A DNA stretch of 24,169 nucleotides from a virus, in IMG/VR virus record IMGVR_UViG_3300035698_009153, positions 1 to 24,169 of that record; one strand, 5' to 3'. Position numbers and translations under genes: made by a program. Below the pieces are notes generated by a model that was given only the letters and a program-made list of their open reading frames with translations, searched no databases and was not told the origin of the DNA. This document shows positions 9,258 to 17,393 of this stretch, in pieces. Each line of letters starts with the position of its first letter. The stretch's first letter is position 1.

Positions 9258-10289
9258 TTATTTTGTAATGAATCCTTTGCCTAGATTCACTTGTGAATAC
9301 ATACCGCCATTATTACTACCGCTAAGTGTAGAAACTTTGGTATTTCGTAAGTCTATCTTGCGCGAGTTCTTATCAATAATGCCCTCATAAAAATCTAGCT
9401 GATTTTGCACCGCGAAAGGCACGCTAAAATTATAGTTAGCGCAAATTTTAACTGTTAATTTATTTCTTAAATAAGCTATGTAATGCTCTTCTAATGCACA
9501 TATTCTATAAGACTGGTTATTTATACCGCTTATAGTGCTAAAGTTAGTAAAATCAACATTATTAGTTGTCCCCATACTTCCGTTAGAATTCACATAAATA
9601 GTTTTTGGGAAAGGATGACTAACACTAGTCAAAATAAATTCTAATCCAGACAATGCAGCTGTCACACCATCTATAATATCTGTGTTTATATAAGCTACTA
9701 AAGCAGCAGGATTTGCATAAGTGCCTTGCAAATCAATACCGTTTATAACAAGCTCGCCAGCACCAAAAGCCCCCGTCCCTAATACCGAAGCGGTACCAAG
9801 ATTGGCCGTGGTTTGTCTTGCCGTTAAATCCATACCCATTGAAAGATTAGCTAGTCTAAATATTCCCCTGATAGTAATCGGGTATGCTTCATCAGGTCTA
9901 AAATACATATAAAGCTTAGCCCCACCATAAGTATTTTCAATATTAAAATTGAAAGGTAGGCTGTTTATATTCTCTGCTCTTGGTGAACCAAAGTATTGAT
10001 TACGCTTAACATAATTCGTAGCGTACCGAACCTGGTCTTTGAAAAAATTAAGTGTGCTTGCTTCGATTAAATCGGGAATAAAATATTCTTCTTGCCCAAT
10101 TACAGCATTAAATTGATATACAGATTCATAAGGAATCATGCTTTCATTTACAATTAGTTCGCTTAGTACTTCGTTCAGCCAGCCTAGACCATCTAGTGCT
10201 TGCGAACCTTCTAAGCTTTCAAAGTCACGACTTACAACGCCTGAAGCAAAATAAGCATTCGATACCAACTTTGTAACGGTGTAAGTCAT
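9258..10289 (-). CDS. gp4-like head-tail adaptor protein, enlarged (343 aa)
   Basis: The ATG at 10289 has AAGGGAT upstream. The N-terminal helical segment (residues about 1-60, SQALDGLGWLNEVLSELIVN) and the C-terminal helical segment (about 265-305, ALEEHYIAYLRNKLTVKICA) match the two halves of the short P22 gp4-type adaptor. That adaptor joins the portal to the tail ring and here precedes the gp10-like gene. P22 gp4 is only 166 aa; this protein has a beta-rich middle region of roughly 200 residues between the two halves. The order adaptor then gp10-like is conserved. No muramidase motif could be identified by eye. Confidence 0.7.
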   Translation of the reverse strand: MTYTVTKLVSNAYFASGVVSRDFESLEGSQALDGLGWLNEVLSELIVNESMIPYESVYQFNAVIGQEEYFIPDLIEASTLNFFKDQVRYATNYVKRNQYFGSPRAENINSLPFNFNIENTYGGAKLYMYFRPDEAYPITIRGIFRLANLSMGMDLTARQTTANLGTASVLGTGAFGAGELVINGIDLQGTYANPAALVAYINTDIIDGVTAALSGLEFILTSVSHPFPKTIYVNSNGSMGTTNNVDFTNFSTISGINNQSYRICALEEHYIAYLRNKLTVKICANYNFSVPFAVQNQLDFYEGIIDKNSRKIDLRNTKVSTLSGSNNGGMYSQVNLGKGFITK

Positions 10290-10299
10290 GTTTTATCCC

Positions 10300-11052
10300 T
10301 TATAAGATGTCTATGTAACCTTGAACATTCACAGCTACAGCAGAACCGATAACCTTATAGTCAACGCCTGTAGCAAGAGCTGCGCCAATTGGGCATCTTA
10401 GATTTGCTTGCTTAACAACACCGGCAGCTGATCCAGATTCAATTGCTTGACCCTCATCAACAACAGAATCACCACATCTTAATTCTAAAGGATCGTTAGC
10501 GGCCGTAGGCGTGAAAGTGCATTTAGCAATTAACACGGCAGCAGACACAGGAACAGACCCAGATAAATCAACAGCAGCAAAGCTAGCAGAAGTTCCAGCA
10601 GTTACATCAGTAGCTATAGAAGCGCGATACCACATAGAGCGGCTAGTACCTTCTTCTCTTTGGTCAAAAACCAACCAGTCAGCTGTACCGTCAGTTTTAA
10701 CTGAGCCTAATCTACGATACATGTCATATTGGTATGGTAAGTTGGGTGCAGCATTTGAAGCTAGAGATAAAAGACCAGCAGTAGCCTTAAAGCCTTTAGA
10801 GTCAGCTATAACATACAGGTCGTACATTAAGTCATTACCTAATACGCCATTATCTAAACCGTTAGCACCAACAAGAGCAGCATTAACTTCTACAGCAGCA
10901 TCTAATATAATATCATTTGTATCACCTGAATCACGGCAACGACCAGCAGCTAAATTAATAACCTCATCTGGAGTTGTCGCGTTAACGCTAAGCAATAAAC
11001 CCTGCACATTATTATAAGCAGCGTTTACAACTGGTTTGTTTGGAATTGCCAT
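10300..11052 (-). CDS. Putative capsid decoration/structural protein (250 aa)
   Basis: The ATG at 11052 has GAGG 8 nt upstream. It follows the coat gene after a terminator-like hairpin. The sequence is Ala/Val/Gly-rich and beta-strand-rich with few charged clusters. It contains DLYVIADSKGFKATAGLLSL and MYRRLGSVKTDGTADWL, a strand-loop pattern that recurs in phage virion beta-sandwich proteins. Its place between coat and adaptor suggests a head decoration or head-stabilising protein. It is not part of the core P22 set, and the role is inference from position. Confidence 0.65.
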   Translation of the reverse strand: MAIPNKPVVNAAYNNVQGLLLSVNATTPDEVINLAAGRCRDSGDTNDIILDAAVEVNAALVGANGLDNGVLGNDLMYDLYVIADSKGFKATAGLLSLASNAAPNLPYQYDMYRRLGSVKTDGTADWLVFDQREEGTSRSMWYRASIATDVTAGTSASFAAVDLSGSVPVSAAVLIAKCTFTPTAANDPLELRCGDSVVDEGQAIESGSAAGVVKQANLRCPIGAALATGVDYKVIGSAVAVNVQGYIDIL

Positions 11053-11082
11053 TTTTTAAACCTCGTAATTATCTTTAATCAA

Positions 11083-11117
11083 TCAAAAGAGTCTACGGCC
11101 TCAAAGGTGTAGACTCT
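11083..11117 (-). terminator. Intrinsic terminator-like hairpin after coat gene
   Basis: AGAGTCTAC (11088-11096) and GTAGACTCT (11109-11117) form a perfect 9-bp stem. On the minus strand the stem is followed by TTTTG. It lies between coat and the putative decoration gene, so it probably reduces rather than stops read-through, making coat more abundant than tail proteins. A second weaker hairpin (CACTTT 11122-11127 with AAAGTG 11149-11154) overlaps the coat stop codon. Confidence 0.6.
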
Positions 11118-11146
11118 ATATCACTTTGACATACCCAAGGGTAGCC

Positions 11147-12397
11147 TTAAAGTGTATGTACAATCATCATGCTATATTCCGGTACTAGAGTTTTACCCCA
11201 AATACAATCATGAACCATACCGCGCATATTTTGACCGAACAATGAACCATAATAAGACCTAATCGCAACACCTGATTGAGCATCAACCTTGTTAGCTGTT
11301 GGGAAAGGTACTTCTTCAGGTAATCTAGGCATAGCCATAAATAATGCATTGCTAGAATAAATAACACCACAACGGTGTGAGGGTAATATAGATACCTGCA
11401 TACCAGCAACAATTGCATTATTAATATTTTGATCTCTACCAGAGGCAGCCTGCAAAGGTGGATTAACACTTACTGTAACTTGACTACCAGCACTGCTTGT
11501 AGCGTCTGCTGTTGCAGCGAACTGAACAGGACTAGCAGATGTAGTATGACCAACAAAATGCAAGAATCTTAAGTTTGCACGACCGGCAACACCATCATTA
11601 AACTGAAATTTATCAAAAGCTTTTACACAATCAACATCATTAGCAGCTGTAGTGCCAGAGAAGGTTATAGCGGTTACTGCGCCATTTGCATCAAGAGCTG
11701 TAGAAACAACCGTTAATGTTTTAGCTGCGATACCTTCTGTACCAGAAATATGCACAGGTAATAAATTAGACTCATACCAGTCTGCTTGATTCCATTTGCC
11801 CATTTCCCAAGACATTGCTTGACGCTCATTTCTGTCTATTACAAACTGATTTAAACCAGAATTTATAACAGCAGAAGCCGTAATGTTACTTACGAAACAT
11901 TTAACATTGTCTTTTGCTGAGCCGTAATCCCTGAAGAATGCAAGTGCCTTAGCTAGTTCACCATAGGTATCAACGTCATTTACGCCATCACCATAGAATC
12001 TATAAGTAGCCGTTTCTGCAACTTTAGCAACATCTGCTTCAACATTAGCCCCAATCTCAGCCATCGCAGCTTTACCGAACCTTTCCATATACTGCATAGG
12101 TTCTAAGTTAAAGACTTGTTCTTGATTAGTAATTTCATATGAAGTACTAGCCGCTTTATCAACTACTAAATTCTCTACACGCTGCTGAGCCGCTTGAAAG
12201 CTGGCAACTAAGCTATTGTTAGTAACAAAGCGTGGTGGTAAATCAAAAGATACTGTGTCACCTAAATTTTTAGGAACAGATTCATTGAACCTATCGAATT
12301 TTTTATTTGCCTGACTAACAAAAGCACAAAGGTTTTGCAGATAAGCAAGGTTAGAGTCATTAAAAGTAATGACCTGTTGTAAGATATTGTTTGGCAT
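11147..12397 (-). CDS. Major capsid (coat) protein, P22 gp5-like (416 aa)
   Basis: The protein begins MPNNILQQVITFNDSNLAYL at the ATG at 12397, six nt after an AAGGGG site; a TTG two codons upstream is unlikely to be the start. Length is close to P22 coat (430 aa). Order (scaffold just upstream, portal beyond) and sequence pattern (NLGDTVSFDLPPRF, a helical spine near residues 105-130, a beta-rich insert around 215-310, and a C-terminal GKTLVPEYSMMIVHTL) fit the P22-type HK97-fold coat with an inserted I-domain. It forms the procapsid shell around the scaffold. It is probably the most expressed gene of the operon, lying downstream of the strong promoter at 13268-13295. Confidence 0.88.
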   Translation of the reverse strand: MPNNILQQVITFNDSNLAYLQNLCAFVSQANKKFDRFNESVPKNLGDTVSFDLPPRFVTNNSLVASFQAAQQRVENLVVDKAASTSYEITNQEQVFNLEPMQYMERFGKAAMAEIGANVEADVAKVAETATYRFYGDGVNDVDTYGELAKALAFFRDYGSAKDNVKCFVSNITASAVINSGLNQFVIDRNERQAMSWEMGKWNQADWYESNLLPVHISGTEGIAAKTLTVVSTALDANGAVTAITFSGTTAANDVDCVKAFDKFQFNDGVAGRANLRFLHFVGHTTSASPVQFAATADATSSAGSQVTVSVNPPLQAASGRDQNINNAIVAGMQVSILPSHRCGVIYSSNALFMAMPRLPEEVPFPTANKVDAQSGVAIRSYYGSLFGQNMRGMVHDCIWGKTLVPEYSMMIVHTL

Positions 12398-12443
12398 TGC
12401 CAACCCCTTATTAAAGTTATTTAATTAAGGTTGCAATAGTTGT

Positions 12444-13139
12444 CTATACCCTTAGCCAGCTTTGGTTACGCAAATCACTGATGCTAGGGTTGCTATTGCT
12501 ACCGGTAACATTAGAAGGTTGCAAACGGTCAAGAGGGGCAGAAACACTATTATTACCGGCTTCTGTTAGAGCTTGCTGATTATCCTTAATTGACTGTGAA
12601 AGTTTCTTTAACTCTTTCTCAGCTACTTTAGGAGAACGCTTAGCCCAGTAATCAATATTAGCCAACTTAGATGAATTTTTACCTAACTCGTAAAGCACAT
12701 CCGGTGCATTTTCGACATTAGATAATAAAACCACTAGCTCGGGGAATTCTTGCGCTTCAAAATCTGCCATGATGTCATCGTAGTCAGCAAATTGCTTTTT
12801 AGCCTCACCTACAGTGTTTACATATCGATCTGCAACCATTTGCATTTCACTTTCAAAATGCTCTTTTTGCCTATCTTCGTTAAACTTTTCCTGCAACTTC
12901 TGGTAAGCTTTATCAATATCAATTTGGCTGTCTTGGGACGGTTTTTGTGCCTGTGAACGAAGTTCGTCAAGCTCAATTTTATACTGCTCTTCCGCTTCCC
13001 TTCTGGCTTTTTGCGCTGCTGAATCCTTAGCTCGCATAACCAATTTATTAACATGTGACTCAGGCAGCATTTTTTCTTGCACAACTGTTTCACTAATTTC
13101 TTGGTCAACTACATCTAAACTATCTTGATTCTCTTGCAT
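12444..13139 (-). CDS. Capsid scaffolding protein, P22 gp8-like (231 aa)
   Basis: Starts at the ATG at 13139 with AAGGATAT upstream. The protein is highly charged and almost entirely helical, with an acidic N-terminus (MQENQDSLDVVDQEISET), long Gln/Glu/Lys coiled-coil segments (about 30-115), and a Ser/Asn-rich linker before a short C-terminal segment (NPSISDLRNQSWLRV). Scaffolding proteins of this group bind coat through a C-terminal basic helical element and leave the procapsid during packaging. The gene sits between portal and coat, as in P22 (gp8, 303 aa). It is the first gene after a strong promoter and structured leader. Confidence 0.85.
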   Translation of the reverse strand: MQENQDSLDVVDQEISETVVQEKMLPESHVNKLVMRAKDSAAQKARREAEEQYKIELDELRSQAQKPSQDSQIDIDKAYQKLQEKFNEDRQKEHFESEMQMVADRYVNTVGEAKKQFADYDDIMADFEAQEFPELVVLLSNVENAPDVLYELGKNSSKLANIDYWAKRSPKVAEKELKKLSQSIKDNQQALTEAGNNSVSAPLDRLQPSNVTGSNSNPSISDLRNQSWLRV

Positions 13140-13261
13140 TTACATATCCTTATGCCTTTTAACCCTTGGCTTGGTCTTGACCTCGATACGTTGAGTACGC
13201 CCATTTGTTCCGTATGGGTACGTCTTGACCGTAGTTCAGCCCTACGTGACTTTATTAACTA
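13140..13261 (-). promoter_or_regulatory. Structured 5' leader of scaffold-coat transcript
   Basis: About 120 nt lie between the promoter's -10 element and the scaffold start. They contain GTACGCCCAT (13195-13204) opposite ATGGGTAC (13214-13221), a bulged stem. The stem is flanked by direct 9-bp repeats GTCTTGACC (13174-13182 and 13222-13230); the first is part of a GGTC-TT-GACC palindrome. A small GTAG/CTAC hairpin follows (13231-13245). The leader may affect RNA stability or late-gene control. No known riboswitch is recognised. Confidence 0.45.
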
Positions 13262-13267
13262 ATTAAA

Positions 13268-13295
13268 ATTATAACTATTGGGGGAGTAATGTCAA
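13268..13295 (-). promoter_or_regulatory. Consensus sigma-70 promoter for scaffold/coat operon
   Basis: On the minus strand TTGACA (13290-13295) and TATAAT (13268-13273) are separated by 16 nt; both hexamers are perfect. It lies in the 280-bp gap between portal and scaffold, pointing at scaffold, coat and the tail genes. Confidence 0.85.
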
Positions 13296-13297
13296 GT

Positions 13298-13329
13298 ATG
13301 TCATAAAATAAGTCATGAATGTCATAAAA
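13298..13329. repeat. Two 11-bp direct repeats just upstream of the -35 box
   Basis: ATGTCATAAAA occurs at 13298-13308 and 13319-13329, 21 bp apart (two helical turns). A partial third copy, ATGTCAAGTA, overlaps the -35 element (13289-13298). Position and phasing suggest binding sites for a regulator of the promoter. The protein is unknown. Confidence 0.55.
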
Positions 13330-13370
13330 ACCATGAAAGCCAGTGGCTCTGTTATTTTGAAGATTTGAAG

Positions 13371-13414
13371 TTGAGCCACAAGGAAAGTTCACCATCCTTG
13401 GCGATGCGGCTCAA
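13371..13414 (-). other. Long hairpin immediately after portal gene
   Basis: TTGAGCC (13371-13377) pairs with GGCTCAA (13408-13414), and CAAGGA (13379-13384) pairs with TCCTTG (13395-13400) inside it. The structure begins 6 nt after the portal stop. There is no U-tract, so an mRNA 3'-end stabiliser or processing hairpin is as likely as a terminator. Confidence 0.55.
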
Positions 13415-13419
13415 TTTAA

Positions 13420-15567
13420 TTATAGCACCAGATCGGATTTCTGGTTATTATTTTCATTAACATGCTTACTTAAGCTAATAGCTGCATCAACTGCGCTTCT
13501 TTCATTTTCGGCACTTATTTGCGCTGCTTTCAATTCATTGTCTATAGATTGATTTTGTATCTTAGCCATAGTATCAAGAAATTTAGCGTCGGCTTCATGC
13601 GCTTTAATAGAAACTGTAGCCGCGTCAACTGCCGCCTTTTCTTGGTCTCTAGCGGCTTGCTGCGTAAGAGCTGCAACCCCCAATTGACCTTGTGTTGGGC
13701 TATCAAGTTCTTTTTGCATTTCTTGCATTGCCATCTGGGATTTTTGCTGTTCAGAAGATAGCATTACTTGCTGCTGCTGCTGCTCCATTTGTTTTTGTTG
13801 CTGTAAGTTTTGTTCAAACTTAGAAACTTTTTGTTTTAACGCATCAATACCACGAATCTCTATATTATCCAGAAGAGTTTGCAAGCCTTCTTCGTTCATG
13901 AATTGTGCAAATAATGTAGAGGCACTCATTAAGCTTACAATAGTATTTAAAGCTATTTCTTTTTGTATTGCGAAATTAACACCAGCTGAAACTTTAACTT
14001 GTAATGAATTAGGGTCGTAATTCATGAAAAGCGAGCCTTGTTTATTAATAGCCACGTAGTCCCTTGAGCCGTCTGGTAACGAAACTGGCAGCGTTCGAGG
14101 TGTTCTATAATACTTAGGGACAAGGTCTACTATAATCTGAGCAGCTCTATTTAAACCTTTGATATAACCCACTATGTAAGGCATAGAGGCGTTATTGCTT
14201 TGCATTGCACTGCGAGCAAAGGCTATTCCCGACATATCCCCACCAGCGACACCGGCAGCCCCATCAAAGCTGCCTAAAATCATTTGCGTCATCTGGTCAG
14301 AAACCTGGAAGGTTTCGCTAATCTGCGGTGGTATAGGCGTTCTTACTATTTCTCTTGGTGGTGGTAAAATCTGATCGGGATTATTTTTATGAAAGTGATT
14401 ATAAAGTAGCACATCAGCTTTTTGTACGTTTTTATAAACCTCTTCATACTTAGAAGGGATTGATTCAACGGGCACTATAAACTTGTGCTGTATCATTGAT
14501 TCAAGTTCGTTAGCTAAAGTCTGACCAGCGTAATTCTTTAAATCCTGAATACCTTTTGCATGATAGACATATGGTCTTGTCATCTGAGTAGTTGCGCCAG
14601 CTTCTTCAAGCATCACACTATTACCGTCAACAAAAACTAAAGGCAGCATTTTAAAGTTAGTTTTCTTAGCGTCTAGAACGCCCGATTCACAAATTCTATA
14701 ACGCCAAATATTTTCAATGTATGTCCATCTTTCCTCAATTACAACTGGTGGTACTTCGGTTATGACTTCTTCAGCCCATTTATCTAAAAACTCTTTGTAT
14801 TCTTTTTCTGGTACTGTGTAACCATTACTTAATTTTACAATTTTAGTTCTTACTGGTTCTTTCACATACAGATCGGAAACCATTATTATTTCTTCACTCT
14901 CGTTTTTGTATGACCAAGAAAAACCCTCTAGGTTTCTAGTGAACGTCATATCTTTTGCAGAGTCTTTACCAAAATCATTTTCAAACTCATTTTTGGTCAT
15001 TGGATATATTTCAAAACAATACCGGCCGTCTCCCTTGTGACTGGCTCTGCTTAGCGGATCAAACCCAGTTAGGGTTACATTAAAAACTCTATCAACTTTT
15101 ATACATTGTTCAAACGACATTTCATTTGTATATTCTGTGAATACACGCATAACACTAAAACCGCCTGCTAATAGGTCGCTAAATACATCATACTGAAGTT
15201 TATCATTGCTATTATCTGAGAAGGTTGACCTTAGGTGCGCCTCTAATACCTCTAAGGTATCTATAAATTCATCGGTCATTGAGCTGGCAGGTATACCATC
15301 GGCAGCCCTTACACTAATACTAGGTTCTTGCCTGCTGAATTCACCACGCAGCCTACTTATATAAGCTTCTAATATATTAAATTCTGTTGTTGGCTTATCT
15401 ATTGATTCTAAGGTATTTCTTTGGTCTTGAGTAAGAGAAGATTTGAAAACGAAGCGTTTAAACTCATTGTATCTATCAACATTATCTTGGAAGTATTCTC
15501 GTGATTCTTCAATGTATTTTTTAAATTCGTCCAGTCTATCTGAATGCTTTTGTGCCACCTCTCGCAT
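13420..15567 (-). CDS. Portal protein, P22 gp1-like (715 aa)
   Basis: The ATG at 15567 has GGGAG 9 nt upstream and overlaps the terminase gene end by 32 bp. Length nearly equals P22 gp1 (725 aa). The N-terminal helical region (VAQKHSDRLDEFKKYIEESR), then LEAYISRLRGEFSRQEPSI, and a long central alpha/beta wing-stem fold are typical of P22-type portals. From about residue 570 to the end there is an unusually Gln-rich coiled-coil region (QQQKQMEQQQQQVMLSSEQQ) matching the C-terminal barrel of P22 portal. The dodecamer forms the packaging channel at one capsid vertex and is the docking site of the large terminase, whose gene overlaps it. Confidence 0.92.
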   Translation of the reverse strand: MREVAQKHSDRLDEFKKYIEESREYFQDNVDRYNEFKRFVFKSSLTQDQRNTLESIDKPTTEFNILEAYISRLRGEFSRQEPSISVRAADGIPASSMTDEFIDTLEVLEAHLRSTFSDNSNDKLQYDVFSDLLAGGFSVMRVFTEYTNEMSFEQCIKVDRVFNVTLTGFDPLSRASHKGDGRYCFEIYPMTKNEFENDFGKDSAKDMTFTRNLEGFSWSYKNESEEIIMVSDLYVKEPVRTKIVKLSNGYTVPEKEYKEFLDKWAEEVITEVPPVVIEERWTYIENIWRYRICESGVLDAKKTNFKMLPLVFVDGNSVMLEEAGATTQMTRPYVYHAKGIQDLKNYAGQTLANELESMIQHKFIVPVESIPSKYEEVYKNVQKADVLLYNHFHKNNPDQILPPPREIVRTPIPPQISETFQVSDQMTQMILGSFDGAAGVAGGDMSGIAFARSAMQSNNASMPYIVGYIKGLNRAAQIIVDLVPKYYRTPRTLPVSLPDGSRDYVAINKQGSLFMNYDPNSLQVKVSAGVNFAIQKEIALNTIVSLMSASTLFAQFMNEEGLQTLLDNIEIRGIDALKQKVSKFEQNLQQQKQMEQQQQQVMLSSEQQKSQMAMQEMQKELDSPTQGQLGVAALTQQAARDQEKAAVDAATVSIKAHEADAKFLDTMAKIQNQSIDNELKAAQISAENERSAVDAAISLSKHVNENNNQKSDLVL

Positions 15568-17086
15568 TGCGTAACGCTCCCTGTTTGCGTATAAAAGAAT
15601 CTTTAATGTTGTCGATCATGGCGTTTTCATTGCCATCTTTGTCATCATTATAGATTGTTTTATCTACAAGTGCGAGCTTAACGCCATCATAGAGTGTATC
15701 GGCTATATCATCCCAACGGTGACTATTGTTAGCTGTGATTTTAGCCATATGATTTACGCATAAATCCTTATGCCTAGCACCAAGCGTAAACGATACAAGT
15801 TTGGAAGCAATGTAAGGTTGCAGCTCTAGAAACCTGCTTGTCTTGCTACCAGATGAACGGTTTCTTTCAATACCCCTAATATGCAAGCCTCTTATATCAG
15901 ACATTGTGCTAATTAATGTTGTGCCTGTGCTTTTCTTCTCTATCGCTGCTATCTTAGGTGCTACTTTATACCTATTGCACTCCATGTAGAACTCTAGAAA
16001 TAAACTCTGTAAGTCTTTTGGCTCTACTCTTGCCTCTAAGCAGTCAATCCAATGTAAACCGTAGTCGCCCGTTTTTTTACCAAAGTTTTCTATTTCATAT
16101 ATGCCAAAAAATGAGAATACAGAAGCATCATTGTAGCTTTTAGTTGTTTCAGCTGTATCACTAACTATGAAAGTAGCTAGTATCTCCGGGTCTTCATTCA
16201 GAATGATAAAGTCTTTTTCTTTAAATAATGCACCACCAGCTGGAATAGGGTTTTGCTGAAACTGAGAAGCAAAAACATAAGGCTGCTTATCTTGTAAGTT
16301 TAATAGAAATTCTTTAGGGTGAATCTCAGGGTAAAGAGCATTACCGGCATCATCAAGACTTTTTAGAATAACCTGCGTCCATTCTCGCGTGTCTTTACCG
16401 CTATACATGTATGCCGATAAATCATCCTCATGCAATCTCTGCCCAATTGAAATAATAGGCACATATATACCACGTGGTCTTTGCGCTAACGTCTCTATAT
16501 AATTCTTAGTTGTGCTTTCTCTTTGGGTTGGAGAGTTAGCCGCGTCAGGCTTAAGGGCGTCATCTATCATTAAACCCCCACTAAAACGGTCTAAGCCTGG
16601 CAACCCTGCATTTTTTCCAGTAACCGAACCGCTAGAGCCTAAAGCGTACACCTCGCCACCTGCGGTTGTCATGAAATGGTCTTTGGCACTAGAGTCACGC
16701 CTAATATGAACATCAAATAAGTATTTATACATCTCTGATACCATAATCTGCTTTATAAAGGCAGTATGTTTAGCTGCTAACTCATGACTATAAGAGACAT
16801 ATAAGAAATTACAATCTGGGTAATGTGCGTAACACCATGCAACAAACATGGAACACAGCGTACTTTTGCCTGAGCCAGGGGCTAAATGCAAACCTAAACC
16901 ATGTGACGGCTTGGGATTTCTAAAGATATTAGTCAGCTCTCGACAAACGATAACATGCGGACTCTCCCGGCATACCGGCATAGATACTACAAAATCCCTT
17001 CCAGTTAAGTGCTTAAAAAAGAATTTAGTAAACTCTAATAAGCTGCCTTTGAGTATCGATACCTGCTCGTCTCTTGGTGTTAACAT
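15536..17086 (-). CDS. terL: Terminase large subunit, ATPase-nuclease packaging motor (516 aa)
   Basis: Full-length TerL. Walker A is APGSGKST (residues 69-76), Walker B GGLMIDDA (170-177, with D175/D176 as acidic pair), and a coupling-type ISIGQRLHEDD (212-222) follows. The C-terminal RNase H-like nuclease has VSDTAETT (D310), AAIEKKSTGT (E383) and RWDDIADT (D459/D460/D463). All expected catalytic positions are present, so it should be active. It docks on the portal, pumps DNA and cuts concatemers, probably by headful packaging as in P22/Sf6. The start at 17086 has AAGGATAGG directly upstream. It follows a 55-codon membrane protein gene by 16 nt and overlaps portal. Confidence 0.95.
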   Translation of the reverse strand: MLTPRDEQVSILKGSLLEFTKFFFKHLTGRDFVVSMPVCRESPHVIVCRELTNIFRNPKPSHGLGLHLAPGSGKSTLCSMFVAWCYAHYPDCNFLYVSYSHELAAKHTAFIKQIMVSEMYKYLFDVHIRRDSSAKDHFMTTAGGEVYALGSSGSVTGKNAGLPGLDRFSGGLMIDDALKPDAANSPTQRESTTKNYIETLAQRPRGIYVPIISIGQRLHEDDLSAYMYSGKDTREWTQVILKSLDDAGNALYPEIHPKEFLLNLQDKQPYVFASQFQQNPIPAGGALFKEKDFIILNEDPEILATFIVSDTAETTKSYNDASVFSFFGIYEIENFGKKTGDYGLHWIDCLEARVEPKDLQSLFLEFYMECNRYKVAPKIAAIEKKSTGTTLISTMSDIRGLHIRGIERNRSSGSKTSRFLELQPYIASKLVSFTLGARHKDLCVNHMAKITANNSHRWDDIADTLYDGVKLALVDKTIYNDDKDGNENAMIDNIKDSFIRKQGALRNARGGTKAFR

Positions 17087-17102
17087 CCTATCCTTGGATT
17101 TT

Positions 17103-17270
17103 TCAATCTAAACCTTTTGTCTTATAAAAACTATCGGCCGCTGCCTTATCTTTCTCAGCTTTTATTTTTATTGTTTGATTATAATCATTTACTGAATAAA
17201 TCGCTAATCCTGCACAAGACAATGAAGCTAAGACTATTAACACAACATCAAACCTATAGCTTGTTTTCAT
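17103..17270 (-). CDS. Small single-span membrane protein upstream of terL (55 aa)
   Basis: A short ORF from ATG 17270 (AGGT 7 nt upstream) to TGA 17103-17105, 16 nt before terL. Residues 8-25 (DVVLIVLASLSCAGLAIY) form one hydrophobic span, followed by a charged Lys/Asp/Ala-rich helical tail ending TKGLD. It is not homologous to anything I recognise. A holin-accessory, spanin-like or superinfection role is conceivable for small phage membrane proteins, but there is no lysis context here. Its ribosome site, tight spacing and membrane pattern support it as a real gene. Confidence 0.65.
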   Translation of the reverse strand: MKTSYRFDVVLIVLASLSCAGLAIYSVNDYNQTIKIKAEKDKAAADSFYKTKGLD

Positions 17271-17282
17271 TTGATACCTAAT

Positions 17283-17298
17283 TGTTTCACGTGGAACA
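17283..17298. promoter_or_regulatory. parS: parS-like ParB-binding site upstream of terL unit
   Basis: The minus strand reads TGTTCCACGTGAAACA, an exact match to the bacterial parS consensus TGTTNCACGTGAAACA. The dyad extends to ATTGTT/AACAAT. It sits in the 5' leader, 12 bp before the 55-aa gene start. With the site at 7560-7575 this makes two in 24 kb. Confidence 0.75.
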
Positions 17299-17313
17299 AT
17301 TTATTTTAGGGGT

Positions 17314-17379
17314 GTACGGCAACAGCAAGGGACTGCTTCAATTGCCGCACGTTGCCTGAGTAGACCATTTACCAGGCAA
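17314..17379 (-). other. Two tandem RNA hairpins in 5' leader of terL unit
   Basis: TTGCCTG (17352-17358) pairs with CAGGCAA (17373-17379). GTACGGCAA (17314-17322) pairs with TTGCCGCAC (17342-17350). The one imperfect pair is G-U in a minus-strand transcript but A-C in a plus-strand one, favouring minus-strand RNA. An inner AGCA/TGCT stem extends the second hairpin. Function unknown; leader control or RNA processing is possible. Confidence 0.5.
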
Positions 17380-17393
17380 TTTTATAATAGCAT

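Noticed and set aside
10511-11017. 168-codon open frame on the plus strand
   Set aside because: Antisense shadow of the 250-aa virion gene, with no ribosome site and typical reverse-frame composition.
12398-12403. TTG start two codons upstream for the coat gene
   Set aside because: The AAGGGG site is adjacent to the TTG but properly spaced for the ATG at 12397.
13740-13800. CTG/CAG triplet run as a functional DNA repeat
   Set aside because: Encodes the poly-Gln part of the portal C-terminal barrel; a protein-level explanation is enough.
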